Of a DNA stretch of 64,000 nt, positions 1 to 13,274 are shown in pieces (position 1 is the first letter of the stretch; every line of letters starts with the position of its first letter). The position numbers and the translations under genes were made by a program. The stretch comes from Eledone cirrhosa (Eukaryota; Mollusca; Cephalopoda; Octopoda; Eledonidae): the NCBI GenBank assembly GCA_964016885.1, contig OZ024744.1, positions 25,803,608 to 25,867,607 of the forward strand, given 5' to 3'. The notes beneath the pieces were generated by a model. The model was given only the letters and a program-made list of their open reading frames with translations, made no database searches and had not been told where the DNA came from.

Positions 1-3000
1 TCTCCCCTATATTTCCCTACTAAATCTGTCTCTCCGTTATATCTCCCTACCTACTCTCTCTCCCCTATATCTCCCTACTAACACACTCTCCACTATATCT
101 CCCTAATAAATCTCTCTCTCCTTTATATCTCCCTACCTACTCTCTATCCCCTACATCTCCCTACTAACATTCTCTCCCCTATATCTCCCTACTAAATCTC
201 TCTCTCCCCTATCTCTCCCTACTAACTATTTGTCTCCACTATATCTCCCTACTAACACTCTCTCCCCTATATCTCCCTCCTAACTCTCTCTCTACTTTAT
301 ATCTCCCTACTAACCCTCTCTCGCCTATATCTCCCTACTAACTCTCTCTCACCTATATCTCCCTACTAACCCTCTCTCCCCTATATCTCACTACTAACTC
401 TCTCTCCCCTATATCTCCCAAATAACTCTCTCTGCTCTATATCTACCTACTAACTCTCTGTCCCCTATATCTCCCTACCTACTCTCTCTCCCCTATATCT
501 CCCTACTAACTCTCTCTCTCCCCTATATTCCTACTAACTCTCTCTCCCCTATATCTCCCGACTAACTCTCTCTCCCCTATATCTCGCTTCTAACTCTCTC
601 TCCCCTATATCTCCCGACTAACATTCTCTCCCCTATATGTCCCTACTAACACTCTCTCCCCTATATCTCCCTACTAACTCTCTCTCCGTTATATCTCCCT
701 ACCAACTCCCCCTCCTCTATATCTCCCTACTAACTCTCTCTCACATATATCTCCCTACTAACTCTCTCTCTCCTATATCTCCCTACTAACTCTCTCTCTC
801 CCATATATCTCCCTGCTAACTGTCTCTCTCCATATATCCCCCTACTAACTCTCTCTCGCCTATATCTCCCTACCTACTCTCTCTCCACTATATCTCCCTA
901 CTAACACTCTCTCTCCTATATCTCCCTACTAACTCTCTCTCCCCTACATCTCCCTACCAACTCCCCCTCCTCTATATCTGCCTACCTACTCTCTCTCCCC
1001 TATATCTCCCTACTAACATTCTCTCCCCTATATCTCCCTACTAAATCTCTCTCTCCCCTATCTCTCCCTACTAACTATTTGTCTCCACTATATCTCCCTA
1101 CTAACACTCTCTCCGCTATATCTCCCTCCTAACCTTCTCTCTACTTCTATATCTCCCTACTAACACTCTCTCGCCTATATCTCCCTAATAACTCTCTCTC
1201 ACCTATATCTCCCTACTAACTCTCTCTCCCCTATATCTCCCTACTAACTCTCTCTCCCCTATATCTCCCAACTAACTCTCTCTGCTCTATATCTACCTAC
1301 TAACTCTCTCTCCCCTATATCTCCCTACCTACTCTCTCTCCCCTATATCTCCCTACTAACTCTCTCTCTCCCCTATATTCCTACTAACTCTCTCTCCCCT
1401 ATATCTCACTACTAACTCTCTCTCTCCTATATATCCCTACTAACTCTCTCTCCCCTATATGTCCCTACTAACACTCTCTCCCCTATATCTCCCTACTAAC
1501 TCTCTCTCCCCTATATCTCCCTACCCACTCCCCCTCCTCTATATCTCCCTACTAACTCTCTCTCACATATATCTCCCTACTAACTCTCTCTCTCCCATAT
1601 ATTTCCCTGCTAACTCTCTGTCTCCCATATATCCCCCTATTAACTCTCTCTCGCCTATATCTCCCTACCTACTCTCTCTCCACTATATCTCCCTACTAAC
1701 ACTCTTTCTCCTATATCTCCCTACTAACACTCTCTCCCCTATATCTCCCTACTAACACTCTCTCCTCTATATCTCCCTACCAACTCCCCCTCCTCTATAT
1801 CTCCCTACTGACTCTCTCTTCCCTATATCTCCTTACAAACTCTCTCTCCCCTATATCTCCCTAATAACTCTCTCTCTCCCCTATATCTCCCTACTAACTC
1901 TCTCTGTCCCCTATATCTCCCTACTAACTCTCTCTCCACTATATCTCCCTACCTACTCTCTCTCCACTATACCTCCCTACTGACACTCTCTTCCTATATC
2001 TCCCTACTAACTCTCACTCCCCTATATTTCCCTACTAATTCTCTCTCCCCTATATCTCTCTACCTACTCTCTCTCACCAATATCTACCTACTAACTCTCT
2101 CTCCCGAATATCTCCCTACCTACTCTCTCTCCCCTATATCTCCCTACTAAATCTCTCTCTCCCCTATATCTCCCTACTAACCCTCTCTCCCATATATCTC
2201 CTACTAACTCTCTCTCCCTATATCTCCCTACTAACTCTCTCTCCCCAATATCTCGCAACTAACTCTCTCTCCCCTATATCTCCATACTAACATTCTCTCC
2301 CCTATATCTCCCTAGTAACACTCTCTCCACTATATCTCCCTACCAGCACTCCCTCCTCTATATCTCCCTACTAACACTCTCTCCTCTATATCTCCCTACT
2401 AACTCTCTCTTCCCTATATCTCCTTATCAACTCTCCCTCCCCTATATCTCCCTAATCACTCTCTCTCTCCCCTATATCTCCCTACTAACTCTCTCTCTCC
2501 CCTATATCTCCCTATTAACTCTCTCTCCAATATATCTCCTGTCTAACTCTCTCTCCCCTATATCTCCCTACTAACTCTCTCTCTCCCCTATATCTCCCTA
2601 CTAACTCTCTCTCCCCTATATCTCCCTACTAACACTCTCTCCCCTATATATCCCTACTAACTAATTCTCCCCTATATCGCCTTACTAACTCTCTCTCCCC
2701 TATATCTCCCTACTAACTCTCTCTATCCCCTATATCTCCCTACTAACTCTATCTCCCCTATATCTCCCTGCTAACACTCTCTCCCCTATATCTCCCTACT
2801 AACTCATTCTCCCCTATATCTTCCTACTAACTCTCTCTCCCCTATATCTCCCTACCAACTCTCTCTCCCCTATATCTCCCTACTAACTCTCTCTCCCCTA
2901 TATCTCCCTACCATCTCTCTCCCCTATATCTCCCTACTAACTCTCTCTCTTCCCTATATCTCCCTACTAACTCCCTCTACCCTATATCTCCCTACCTACT

Positions 3001-3042
3001 CTCTCTCCCATATATATCCCTACCTACTCTCTCTCCTCTATA
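1..3042. repeat. Satellite block A1 (28-bp type)
   Basis: Over 100 diverged copies of the 28-bp TACTAAC monomer. Common variants are 'ctacctactctctc', 'actaacactctctc' and length variants with one extra CT pair (30 bp). Nothing else is seen in it. Confidence 0.9.
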
Positions 3043-4320
3043 TCTCTATCTCTCTCTCTACTATCTCTCTCTACATTACATCTTTGCCCTAAATCTCTAT
3101 CTCTCTCTATCCTATCTCTCTCTACAGTACATCACTCCCCTATATCTCTATCTCCTTCTCTCTCCTATCTCTCTCTACAGTACATCTCTCTGCTATATCT
3201 ATATCTCCTTCTCCTTCCTATATCTCTCTACATTACATCTCTGTCCTATATATCTCTCTCTCTCTCTCCTATCTCTCTCTACAGTACATCTCTCACCTAT
3301 ATATATCTCTCTCTCTCCTATATTTCTATCTCTCTCCTATCTCTCACTACATTACATCTCTCACCTATATCTCTATCTCTCTCCTAACTCTCTCTACAGT
3401 AAATCTCTCCCCTATATCTTTATCACTCTCTCTTCTATCTCTCTCTTCAGTACATCTCTCCGCTATATCTCTATCTCTCTCTCTGCTATCTCTCTCTACA
3501 GTACATCTCTCCCCTATATCCCTATCTCTCTCTCTCCTATCTCTCTCTACAGTAAATCTCTCTTCTATATATTTATCTCTCTCTCCTATCTCTCCCTATA
3601 TCTCTATCTCTCTCTCTCTCTCCTATCTCTCTCTACAGTACATCACTCTCCCATATCTCTCTCTATCCCTCTCCTCTCTCTCTCTACAGTACATCTCTCA
3701 CCTATATATATCTCTCTCTCTCCTATCTCTCTCTACAGTACATCTCTCACCTATATATCGCTCTCTCTCTCCTATCTCTCTCTACAGTACATCTCTCACC
3801 TATATGTCTCTCTCTCTCCTATCTCTCTCTCTCTCCTATCTCTCTCTACAGTACATCTCTCTCCTATATCTATCTATCTCTCTGTCCTATCTCTCTCTAC
3901 AGTACATCACTCTCCTATATATATATCTCTCTCCTATCTCTCTCTACAGTACATCTCTCACCTATATCTCTATCTCTCTCTCACCTATCTCTCTCTGCAG
4001 TACATCTCTCCTCTATCTCTATCTCTCTATCTCTCTCTCTCTCTACAGTACATCACTCTACTATATCTCTATCTCACTCCTATCTCTCTCTAAGGTACAT
4101 ATCTCTCCTATATATCTCTCTCTCCTATCTCTCTCTACAATACATCACGCTCCAATATCTCTCTCTCCTCTCTCTCTCTACAGTACATCTCTCCCCTATC
4201 TCCCCCTCTCACCTATCTCTCTCTTCAGCAGATCTCTCCCCTAATTATCTCTCTCTCTCTCACCTATCTATCTCTACAGTACATCTCTCCCCTATCTCTC
4301 TCTCTCTCTCTCTCTCTCTC
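3043..4320. repeat. Satellite block B1 (51-bp type)
   Basis: Starts with the marker 'acattacatctttgccc', then 51-bp type monomers with CTCTACAGTACAT, and closes with 'cttcagcagatctctcccctaattatc' and a CT run. The same opening and closing markers recur in B2, B3, B4 and B6. Confidence 0.9.
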
Positions 4321-5642
4321 CTATTAACTCTCTCTCCCCTATATCTCCCTACCTACTCTCTCTCCCCTATATGTTCCTACTAACTCTCTCTCCCCTATAT
4401 GTTCCAACTAACTCTCTCTCCCCTATATCTCACTACTAAATCTCTCTCTCCCCTATATCTCCCCACCTACTCTCTCTCCCCTATATCTCCCTACTAACTC
4501 TCTCTCCCCTGTATCTCCCTACTAACCCTCTCTCCCCTCTATCTCCCTACTAACTCTCTCTCCCCTATATCTCACTACTAAATCTCTCTCTCACTTATAT
4601 CTCCCCACCTACTCTTTTTCCCCCATATCTCCCTACTAACTCTCTCTCCCCTATGTCTCCCTACTAACCCTCTCTCCACTATATCTCCCTACTAAAACTC
4701 TCTCTCCTATATCTCCTAACTACCTCTCTCTCTCCCCTATATCTCCCTATTAACCCTCTATCTCCCCTATATATTCGTACTAACTCTCTCTCCCCTATAT
4801 CTGACTACTAACATTCTCTCCCCTATATCTTCCTAGTAACACTCTCTCCCCTATATCTCCCTACTAGCTCTCTCTCCCCTATATCTCCCTACTAACTCTC
4901 TCTCCCCTATATCACCCTACTAACACTCTCTCCCCTATATCTCCCTATTAACTCTCTCTCCCCTATATCTCCCTACCTACTCTCTCTCCCCTATATCTCC
5001 CTTCTAACTCTCTCTCTCCTATATCTCCCTACTAACTATGGCTCCCCCCAATATCTCCCTACTAACTCTCTCTCCCCTATATCTCCCTACTAACACTCTC
5101 TCCCCTATATCTCCCTACCTCCTCTCTCTACCCCTATATCTCCCTACTAACTCTCTCTACCCTATATCTCCCTACTAACTCTCTCTCCACTATATCTCCT
5201 TACTAACTCTCTCTCTCCTATATCACCCTACTAACTCCCTCTCCCCTATATCTCCCTACTAACACTCTCTTCCCTATATCTCCCTACTAACTCTCTCTCC
5301 CCTATATCTCCCTACTAACATTCTCTCCCCTATATCTCCCTACTAACTCATTCTCCCCTATATCTTCCTACTAACTCTCTCTCCCCTATATCTCCCTACC
5401 AACTCTCTCTCCCCTATATCTCCCTACTAACTCTCTCACCCCTATATCTCCCTACCATCTCTCTCCCCTATATCTCCCTACTAACACTCTCTCCCCTATA
5501 TCTCCTACTAACACTCTCTCCCCTATATCTCCCTACTAACTCTCTCTCTTCCCTATATGTCCCTACTAACTCCCTCTACCCTATAACTCCCTACCTACTC
5601 TCTCTCCCATATATATCCCTACCTACTCTCTCTCCTCTATAT
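4321..5642. repeat. Satellite block A2 (28-bp type)
   Basis: About 47 monomers of the 28-bp type between B1 and B2. The opening variants ('atgttcctactaac', 'tctcactactaaatc') recur at the start of A3, A4, A5 and A6, showing block-level duplication. Confidence 0.9.
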
Positions 5643-6917
5643 CTCTATCTCTCTCTCTACTATCTCTCTCTACATTACATCTTTGCCCTAAATCTCTATC
5701 TCTCTCTATCCTATCTCTCTCTACAGTACATCACTCCCCTATATCTCTATCTCCTTCTCTCTCCTATCTCTCTCTACAGTACATCTCTCTGCTATATCTA
5801 CATCTCCTTCTCCTTCCTATATCTCTCTACATTACATCTCTCTCCTATATATCTATCTCTCTCTCTCCTATCTCTCTCTACAGTGCATCTCTCACCTATA
5901 TATATCTCTCTCTCTCCTATATTTCTATCTCTCTCCTATCTCTCTCTACATTACATCTCTCACCTATATCTCTATCTCTCTCCTAACTCTCTCTACAGTA
6001 AATCTCTCCCCTATATCTTTATCACTCTCTCTTCTATCTCTCTCTTCAGTACATCTCTCCGCTATATCTCTATCTCTCTCTCTGCTATCTCTCTCTACAG
6101 TACATCTCTCCCCTATATCCCTATCTCTCTCTCTCCTATCTCTCTCTACAGTAAATCTCTCTTCTATATATCTATCTCTCTCTCCTATCTTTCCCTATAT
6201 CTCTTACTCTCTCTCTCTCTCCTATCTCTCTCTACAGTACATCACTCTCCCATATCTCTCTCTATCCCTCTCCTCTCTCTCTCTACAGTACATCTCTCAC
6301 CTATATATCTCCCTCTCTCTCCTATCTCTCTCTACAGTACATCTCTCACCTATATATCTCTCTCTCTCTCCTATCTCTCTCTACAGTACATCTCTCACCT
6401 ATATCTCTCTCTCTCTCCTATCTCTCTCTCTCTCTCCTATCTCTCTCTACAGTACATCTCTCTCCTATATCTCTCTATCTCTCTGTCCTATCTCTCTCTA
6501 CAGTACATCACTCTCCTATATATATATCTCTCTCCTATCTCTCTCTACAGTACATCTCTCACCTATATCTCTATCTCTCTCTCACCTATCTCTCTCTGCA
6601 GTACATCTCTCCTCTATCTCTATCTCTCTATCTCTCTCTCTCTCTACAGTACATCACTCTACTATATCTCTATCTCACTCCTATCTCTCTCTAAGGTACA
6701 TATCTCTCCTATATATCTCTCTCTCCTATCTCTCTCTACAATACATCACGCTCCAATATCACTCTCTCTCCTCTCTCTCTCTACAGTACATCTCTCCCCT
6801 ATCTCCCCCTCTCACCAATCTCTCTCTTCAGCAGATCTCTCCCCTAATTATCTCTCTCTCTCTCACCTATCTCTCTCTACAGTACATCTCTCCCCTATAT
6901 CTCTCTCTCTCTCTCTC
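5643..6917. repeat. Satellite block B2 (51-bp type)
   Basis: Near copy of B1 and of B4 (offset to B4 about 6.36 kb). Because 51 is a multiple of three, the block stays open in one frame for over 350 codons with a 17-residue Ser/Leu/Tyr period. Confidence 0.9.
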
Positions 6918-9437
6918 CTACTAACTCTCTCTCCTACTAACTCTCTCTCCTACTAACTCTCTCTCCCCTATATCTCCCTACCTACTCTCTCTCCCCTACA
7001 TGTTCCTACTAACTCTTTCTCCCCTATATCTCCCTACTAACTCTCTCTCCCCTATATCTCACTACTAAATCTCTCTCTCCCCTATATCTCCCCATCTACT
7101 CTCTCTCCCCTATATCTCCCTACTAACTCTCTCTCCCCTGTATCTCCCTTCTAACCCTCTCTCCCCTATATCTCCCTACTAACTCTCTCTCCCCTATATC
7201 TCACTACTAAATCTCTCTCTCACTTATATCTCCCCACCTACTCTCTTTCCCCCATATCTCCCTACTAACTCTCTCTCCCCTATATCTCCCTACTAACCCT
7301 TTCTCCACTATATCTCCCTACTAAAACTCTCTCTCCTATATCTCCTAACTATCTCTCTCTCTCCCCTATATCACCCTATTAACTCTCTATCTCCCCTATA
7401 TATTCGTACTAACTCTCTCTCCCCTATATCTGCCTACTAACATTCTCTCCCCTATATCTTCCTAGTAACACTCTCTCCCCTATATCTCCCTACTAGCTCT
7501 CTCTCCCCTATATCTCCCTACTAACTCTCTCTCCCCTATATCACCCTACTAACACTCTCTCCCCTATATCTCCCTACTAACTCTCTCTCCCCTATATCTC
7601 CCTACCTACTCTCTCTCCCCTATATCTCCCTTCTAACTCTCTCTCTCCTATATCTCCCTACTAACTATCTCTCCCCCCAATATCTCCCCACTGACTCTCT
7701 CTCCCCTATATCTCCCTACTAACACTCTCTCCCCTATATCTCCCTACCTACTCTCTCTACCTTTATATCTCCCTACTAACTCTCTCTACCCTATATCTCC
7801 CTACCTACTCTCTCTTCCCTATATCTCCCTACTAACTCTCTCTCCCCTATATCTCCCTACTAACTCACTCTCTCCTATATCTCCCTACTAACTCTCTCTC
7901 CCCTATATCTGCCTACTAACATTCTCTCCCCTATATCTTCCTAGTAACACTCTCTCCCCTATATCTCCTTACTAACTCTCTCTCTCCTATATCACCCTAC
8001 TAACTCTCTCTCCCCTATATCTCCCTACTAACACTCTCTTCCCTATATCTCCCTACTAACTCTCTCTCCCCTATATCTCCCTACTAACATTCTCTCCCCT
8101 ATATCTCCCTACTAACTCTCTCTCCCCCTATATCTCCCTACTAACATTCTATCCCCTATATCTCCCTACCATCTCTCTCTCCCCTATATCTCCCTACTAA
8201 CTCTCTCTTCTCTATATCTCCTTACCAACTCTCCCTCCCCTATATCTCCCTAATCACTCTCTCTCTCTCCCCGATATCTCCCTACTAACTCCCTCTCTCC
8301 CCTATATCTCCCTATTAACTCTCTCTCCAATATATCTCCCGTCTAACTCTCTCTCCAATATATCTCCCTACTAACACTCTCTTCCCTCTATCACCCTACT
8401 AACTCTCTCTCCCCTATATCTCCCTACTAATTCTCTCTCCCCTATATCACTCTACCTACTCTCTCTCCCCTATATCTCCCTACTAACTGTCTCTCCCCTA
8501 TATCTCCCTACTAACTCTCTCTCTCCCCTATATCTCCCTACTAACTCTCTCTCCCCTATATCTCCTACTAACTCTCTCTCCCTATATCTCTCTACTAACT
8601 CTCTCTCCCCTATATCTCGCAACTATCTCTCTCTCCCCTATATCTCCATACTAACATTCTCTCCCTTATATCTCCCTAGTAAAACTCTCTCCACTATATC
8701 TCCCTACCAACACTCCCTCCTCTATATCTCCCTATTAACTCTCTCTCCACTATATCTCCCTGCTAACACTCCCTCCCCTATATCTCCCTACTAACTCATT
8801 CTCCCCTATATCTCCCTACTAACTCTCTCTCCCGTATATCTCCCTACTAACTCTCTCTCCACTCTATCTCCCTACTAACTCTCTCTCCCCTATATCTCCC
8901 TACTAACTCTCTCTCACCCCTATATATCCCTGCTAACTCTCTCTCTCCCCTATATCTCCCTACCAACTCTCTCCCCTATATCTCCCTACTAACTCTCTCT
9001 CCCCCTATATCTCCCTACTAACATTCTCTCCCCTATATCTCCCTACCAACACACTCTCCCCTATATCTCACTACCAACTCCCCCTCCTCTATATCTCCCT
9101 ACTAACTCTTTCTCCCGTATATATCCCTACTAACACTCTCTCCTCTATATCTCCCTAATAACTCTCTCTCTCCCTTCTATCTCCCTACTAACTCTCTCTC
9201 TCCCCTATATCTCCCTACTAATTCTCTCTCTCCTCTATATCTCCCTACTAACGTTCTCTCCCCTATATCTCCCTACTAACTCTCTCTCCCCTATATCTCC
9301 TACTAACACTCTCTCCCCTATATCTCCCTACTAACTCTCTCTCTTCCCTATATCTCCCTACTAACTCCCTCTTCACTATATCTCCCTACCTACTCTCTCT
9401 CCCATATATCTCCCTACCTACTCTCTCTCCTCTATAT
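6918..9437. repeat. Satellite block A3 (28-bp type)
   Basis: Long 28-bp type block. Its right half contains variants ('actaacgttctctcccc', 'accaactccccctcctc') that reappear in A5 and A6, marking duplicated segments. Confidence 0.9.
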
Positions 9438-10614
9438 CTCTATCTCTCTCTCTTTTATCTCTCTCTACATTACATCTTTGCCCTAAATCTCTATCTCTCT
9501 CTATCCTATCTCTCTCTACAGTACATCACTCCCATATATCTCTATCTCCTTCTCTCTCCTATCTCTCTCTACAGTACATCTCTCTGCTATATCTATATCT
9601 CCTTCTCCTTCCTATATCTCTCTACATTACATCTCTCTCCTATATATCTATCTCTCTCTCTCCTATCTCTCTCTACAGTACATCTCTCACCTATATACAT
9701 CTCTCTCTCTCCTATATTTCTATCTCTCTCCTATCTCTCTCTACAGTAAATCTCTCCCCTATATCTTTATCACTCCCTCTGCTATCTTTCTCTACAGTAC
9801 ATCTCTCCCCTATATCCCTATCTCTCTCTCTCCTATCTCTCTCTACAGTACATCTCTCTTCTATATATCTCTCTCTCTCTCTCCTATCTCTCCCTATATC
9901 TCTATCTCTCTCTCTCTCCTATCTCTCTCTACAGTAAATCACTCTCCCATATCTCTCTCTATCCCTCTCCTCTCTCTCTCTACAGTACATCTCTCACCTA
10001 TATATATCTCTCTCTCTCCTATCTCTCTCTACAGTACATCTCTCACCTATATATCTCTCTCTCTCTCCTATCTTTCTCTACAGTACATCTCTCACCTATA
10101 TCTCTCTCTCTCTCCTATCTCTCTCTCTCTCTCCTATCTCTCTCTACAGTACATCTCTCTCCTATATCTATCTCTCTCTCTGTCCTATCTCTCTCTACAG
10201 TACATCACTCTCCTATATATATATCTCTCTCCTATCTCTCTCTACAGTACATCTCTCACCTATATCTCTATCTCTCTCTCACCTATCTCTCTCTGCAGTA
10301 CATCTCTCCTCTATCTCTATCTCTCTATCTCTCTCTCTCTCTACAGTACATCACTCTAATATATCTCTATCTCACCCCTATCTCTCTCTAAGGTACATAT
10401 CTCTCCTATATATATCTCTCTCCTATCTCTCTCTACAATACATCACGCTCCAATATCACTCTCTCTCCTCTCTCTCTCTACAGTACATCTCTCCCCTATC
10501 TCCCCCTCTCACCTATCTCTCTCTTCAGCAGATCTCTCCCCTAATTATCTCTCTCTCTCTCACCTATCTCTCTCTACAGTACATCTCTCCCCTATCTCTC
10601 TCTCTCTCTCTCTC
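9438..10614. repeat. Satellite block B3 (51-bp type)
   Basis: Copy of the B block with the same opening and closing markers as B1, slightly shorter than B2. It lacks the monomers around 'cttcagtacatctctccgc' seen in B2 and B4, so an internal deletion is likely. Confidence 0.9.
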
Positions 10615-12018
10615 CTACTAACTCTCTCTCCCCTATATCTCCCTACCTACTCTCTCTCCCCTATATGTTCCTACTAACTCTCTCTCCCCTATATCTCACT
10701 ACTAACTCTCTCTCCCCTATATCTCACTACTAAATCTCTCTCTCCCCTATATCTCCCCACCTACTCTCTCTCCCCTATATCTCCCTACTAACTCTCTCTT
10801 CCCTATATCTCCCTACTAATCCTCTCTCCCCTATATCTCCCTACTAACTCTCTCTCCCCTATATCTCACTACTAAATCTCTCTCTCACTTATATCTCCCC
10901 ACCTACTCTCTTTCCCCCATATCTCCCTACTAACTCTCTCTCCCCTATATCTCCCTACTAACCCTCTCTCCACTATATCTCCCTACTAAAACTCTCTCTC
11001 CTATATCTCCTAACTACCTCTCTCTCTCCCCTATATCTCCCTATTAACTCTCTATCTCCCCTATATATTCGTACTAACTCTCTCTCCCCTATATCTGCCT
11101 ACTAACATTCTCTCCCCTATATCTTCCTAGTAACACTCTCTCCCCTATATCTCCCTACTAGCTCTCTCTCCCCTATATCTCCCTACTAACTCTCTCTCCC
11201 CTATATCACCCTACTAACACTCTCTCCCCTATATCTCCCTACTAACTCTCTCTCCCCTATATCTCCCTACCTACTCTCACTCCCCTATATCTCCCTTCTA
11301 ACTCTCTCTCTCCTATATCTCCCTACTAACTATCTCTCCCCCCAATATCTCCCTACTAACTCTCTCTCCCCTATATCTCTCTACTAACACTCTCTCCCCT
11401 ATATCTCCCTACCTACTCTCTCTACCCCTATATCTCCCTACTAACTCTCTCTACCCTATATCTCCCTACCTACTCTCTCTTCCCTATATCTCCCTACCAA
11501 CTCTCTCTCCCCTATATCTCCCTACTAACTCCCTCTCTCCTATATCTCCCTACTAACTCTCTCTCCACTATATCTCCTTACTAACTCTCTCTCTCCTATA
11601 TCACCCTACTAAATCCCTCTCCCCTATATCTCCCTACTAACACTCTCTTCCCTATATCTCCCTACTAACTCTCTCTCCCCTATATCTCCCTACTAACATT
11701 CTCTCCCCTATATCTCCCTACTAACTCATTCTCCCCTATATCTTCCTACTAATTCTCTCTCCCCTATATCTCCCTACCAACTCTCTCTCCCCTATATCTC
11801 CCTACTAACTCTCTCTCCCCTATATCTCCCTACCATCTCTCTCCCCTATATCTCCTTACTAACACTCTCTCCCCTATATCTCCTACTAACACTCTCTCCC
11901 CTATATCTCCCTACTAACTCTCTCTCTTCCCTATATGTCCCTACTAACTCCCTCTACCCTATAACTCCCTACCTACTCTCTCTCCCATATATATCCCTAC
12001 CTACTCTCTCTCCTCTAT
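10615..12018. repeat. Satellite block A4 (28-bp type)
   Basis: 28-bp type block that parallels A2 closely in monomer order. A4 plus B4 looks like a duplicate of A2 plus B2. Confidence 0.9.
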
Positions 12019-13274
12019 ATCTCTATCTCTCTCTCTACTATCTCTCTCTACATTACATCTTTGCCCTAAAACTCTATCTCTCTCTATCCTATCTCTCTCT
12101 ACAGTACATCACTCCCCTATATCTCTATCTCCTTCTCTCTCCTATCTCTCTGCTATATCTATATCTCCTTCTCCTTCCTATATCTCTCTACATTACATCT
12201 CTCTCCTATATATCTATCTCTCTCTCTCCTATCTCTCTCTACAGTGCATCTCTCACCTATATATATCTCTCTCTCTCCTATATTTCTATCTCTCTCCTAT
12301 CTCTCTCTACATTACATCTCTCACCTATATCTCTATCTCCCTCCTAACTCTCTCTACAGTAAATCTCTCCCCTATATCTTTATCACTCTCTCTTCTATCT
12401 CTCTCTTCAGTACATCTCTCCGCTATATCTCTATCTCTCTCTCTGCTATTTCTCTCTACAGTACATCTCTCCCCTATATCCCTATCTCTCTCTCTCCTAT
12501 CTCTCTCTACAGTAAATCTCTCTTCTATATATCTATCTCTCTCTCCTATATCTCCCTATATCTCTATCTCTCTCTCTCTCTCCTATCTCTCTCTACAGTA
12601 CATCACTCTCCCATATCTCTCTCTATCCCTCTCTTCTCTCTCTACAGTACATCTCTCACCTATATATATCTCTCTCTCTCCTATCTCTCTCTACAGTACA
12701 TCTCTCACCTATATCTCTCTCTCTCTCTCCTATCTCTCTCTACAGTACATCTCTCACCTATATCTCTCTCTCTCTCCTATCTCTCTCTCTCTCCTATCTC
12801 TCTCTACAGTACATCTCTCTCCTATATCTATCTATCTCTCTGTCCTATCTCTCTCTACAGTACATCACTCTCCTATATATATATCTCTCTCCTATCTCTC
12901 TCTACAGTACATCTCTCACCTATATCTCTATCTCTCTCTCACATATCTCTCTCTGCAGTACATCTCTCCTCTATCTCTATCTCTCTATCTCTCTCTCTCT
13001 CTACAGTACATCACTCTACTATATCTCTATCTCACTCCTATCTCTCTCTAAGGTACATATCTCTCCTATATATCTCTCTCTCCTATCTCTCTCTACAATA
13101 CATCACGCTCCAATATCTCTCTCTCTCCTCTCTCTCTCTACAGTACATCTCTCCCCTATCTCCCCCTCTCACCAATCTCTCTCTTCAGCAGATCTCTCCC
13201 CTAATTATCTCTCTCTCTCTCACCTATCTCTCTCTACAGTACATCTCTCCCCTATATCTCTCTCTCTCTCTCTC
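12019..13274. repeat. Satellite block B4 (51-bp type)
   Basis: Near copy of B2 with a short deletion near 12150 (one monomer missing). It closes in a run of 'ctcctactaactct' 14-mers at 13273-13347, a local mini-expansion that is also present in shorter form at the end of B2. Confidence 0.9.
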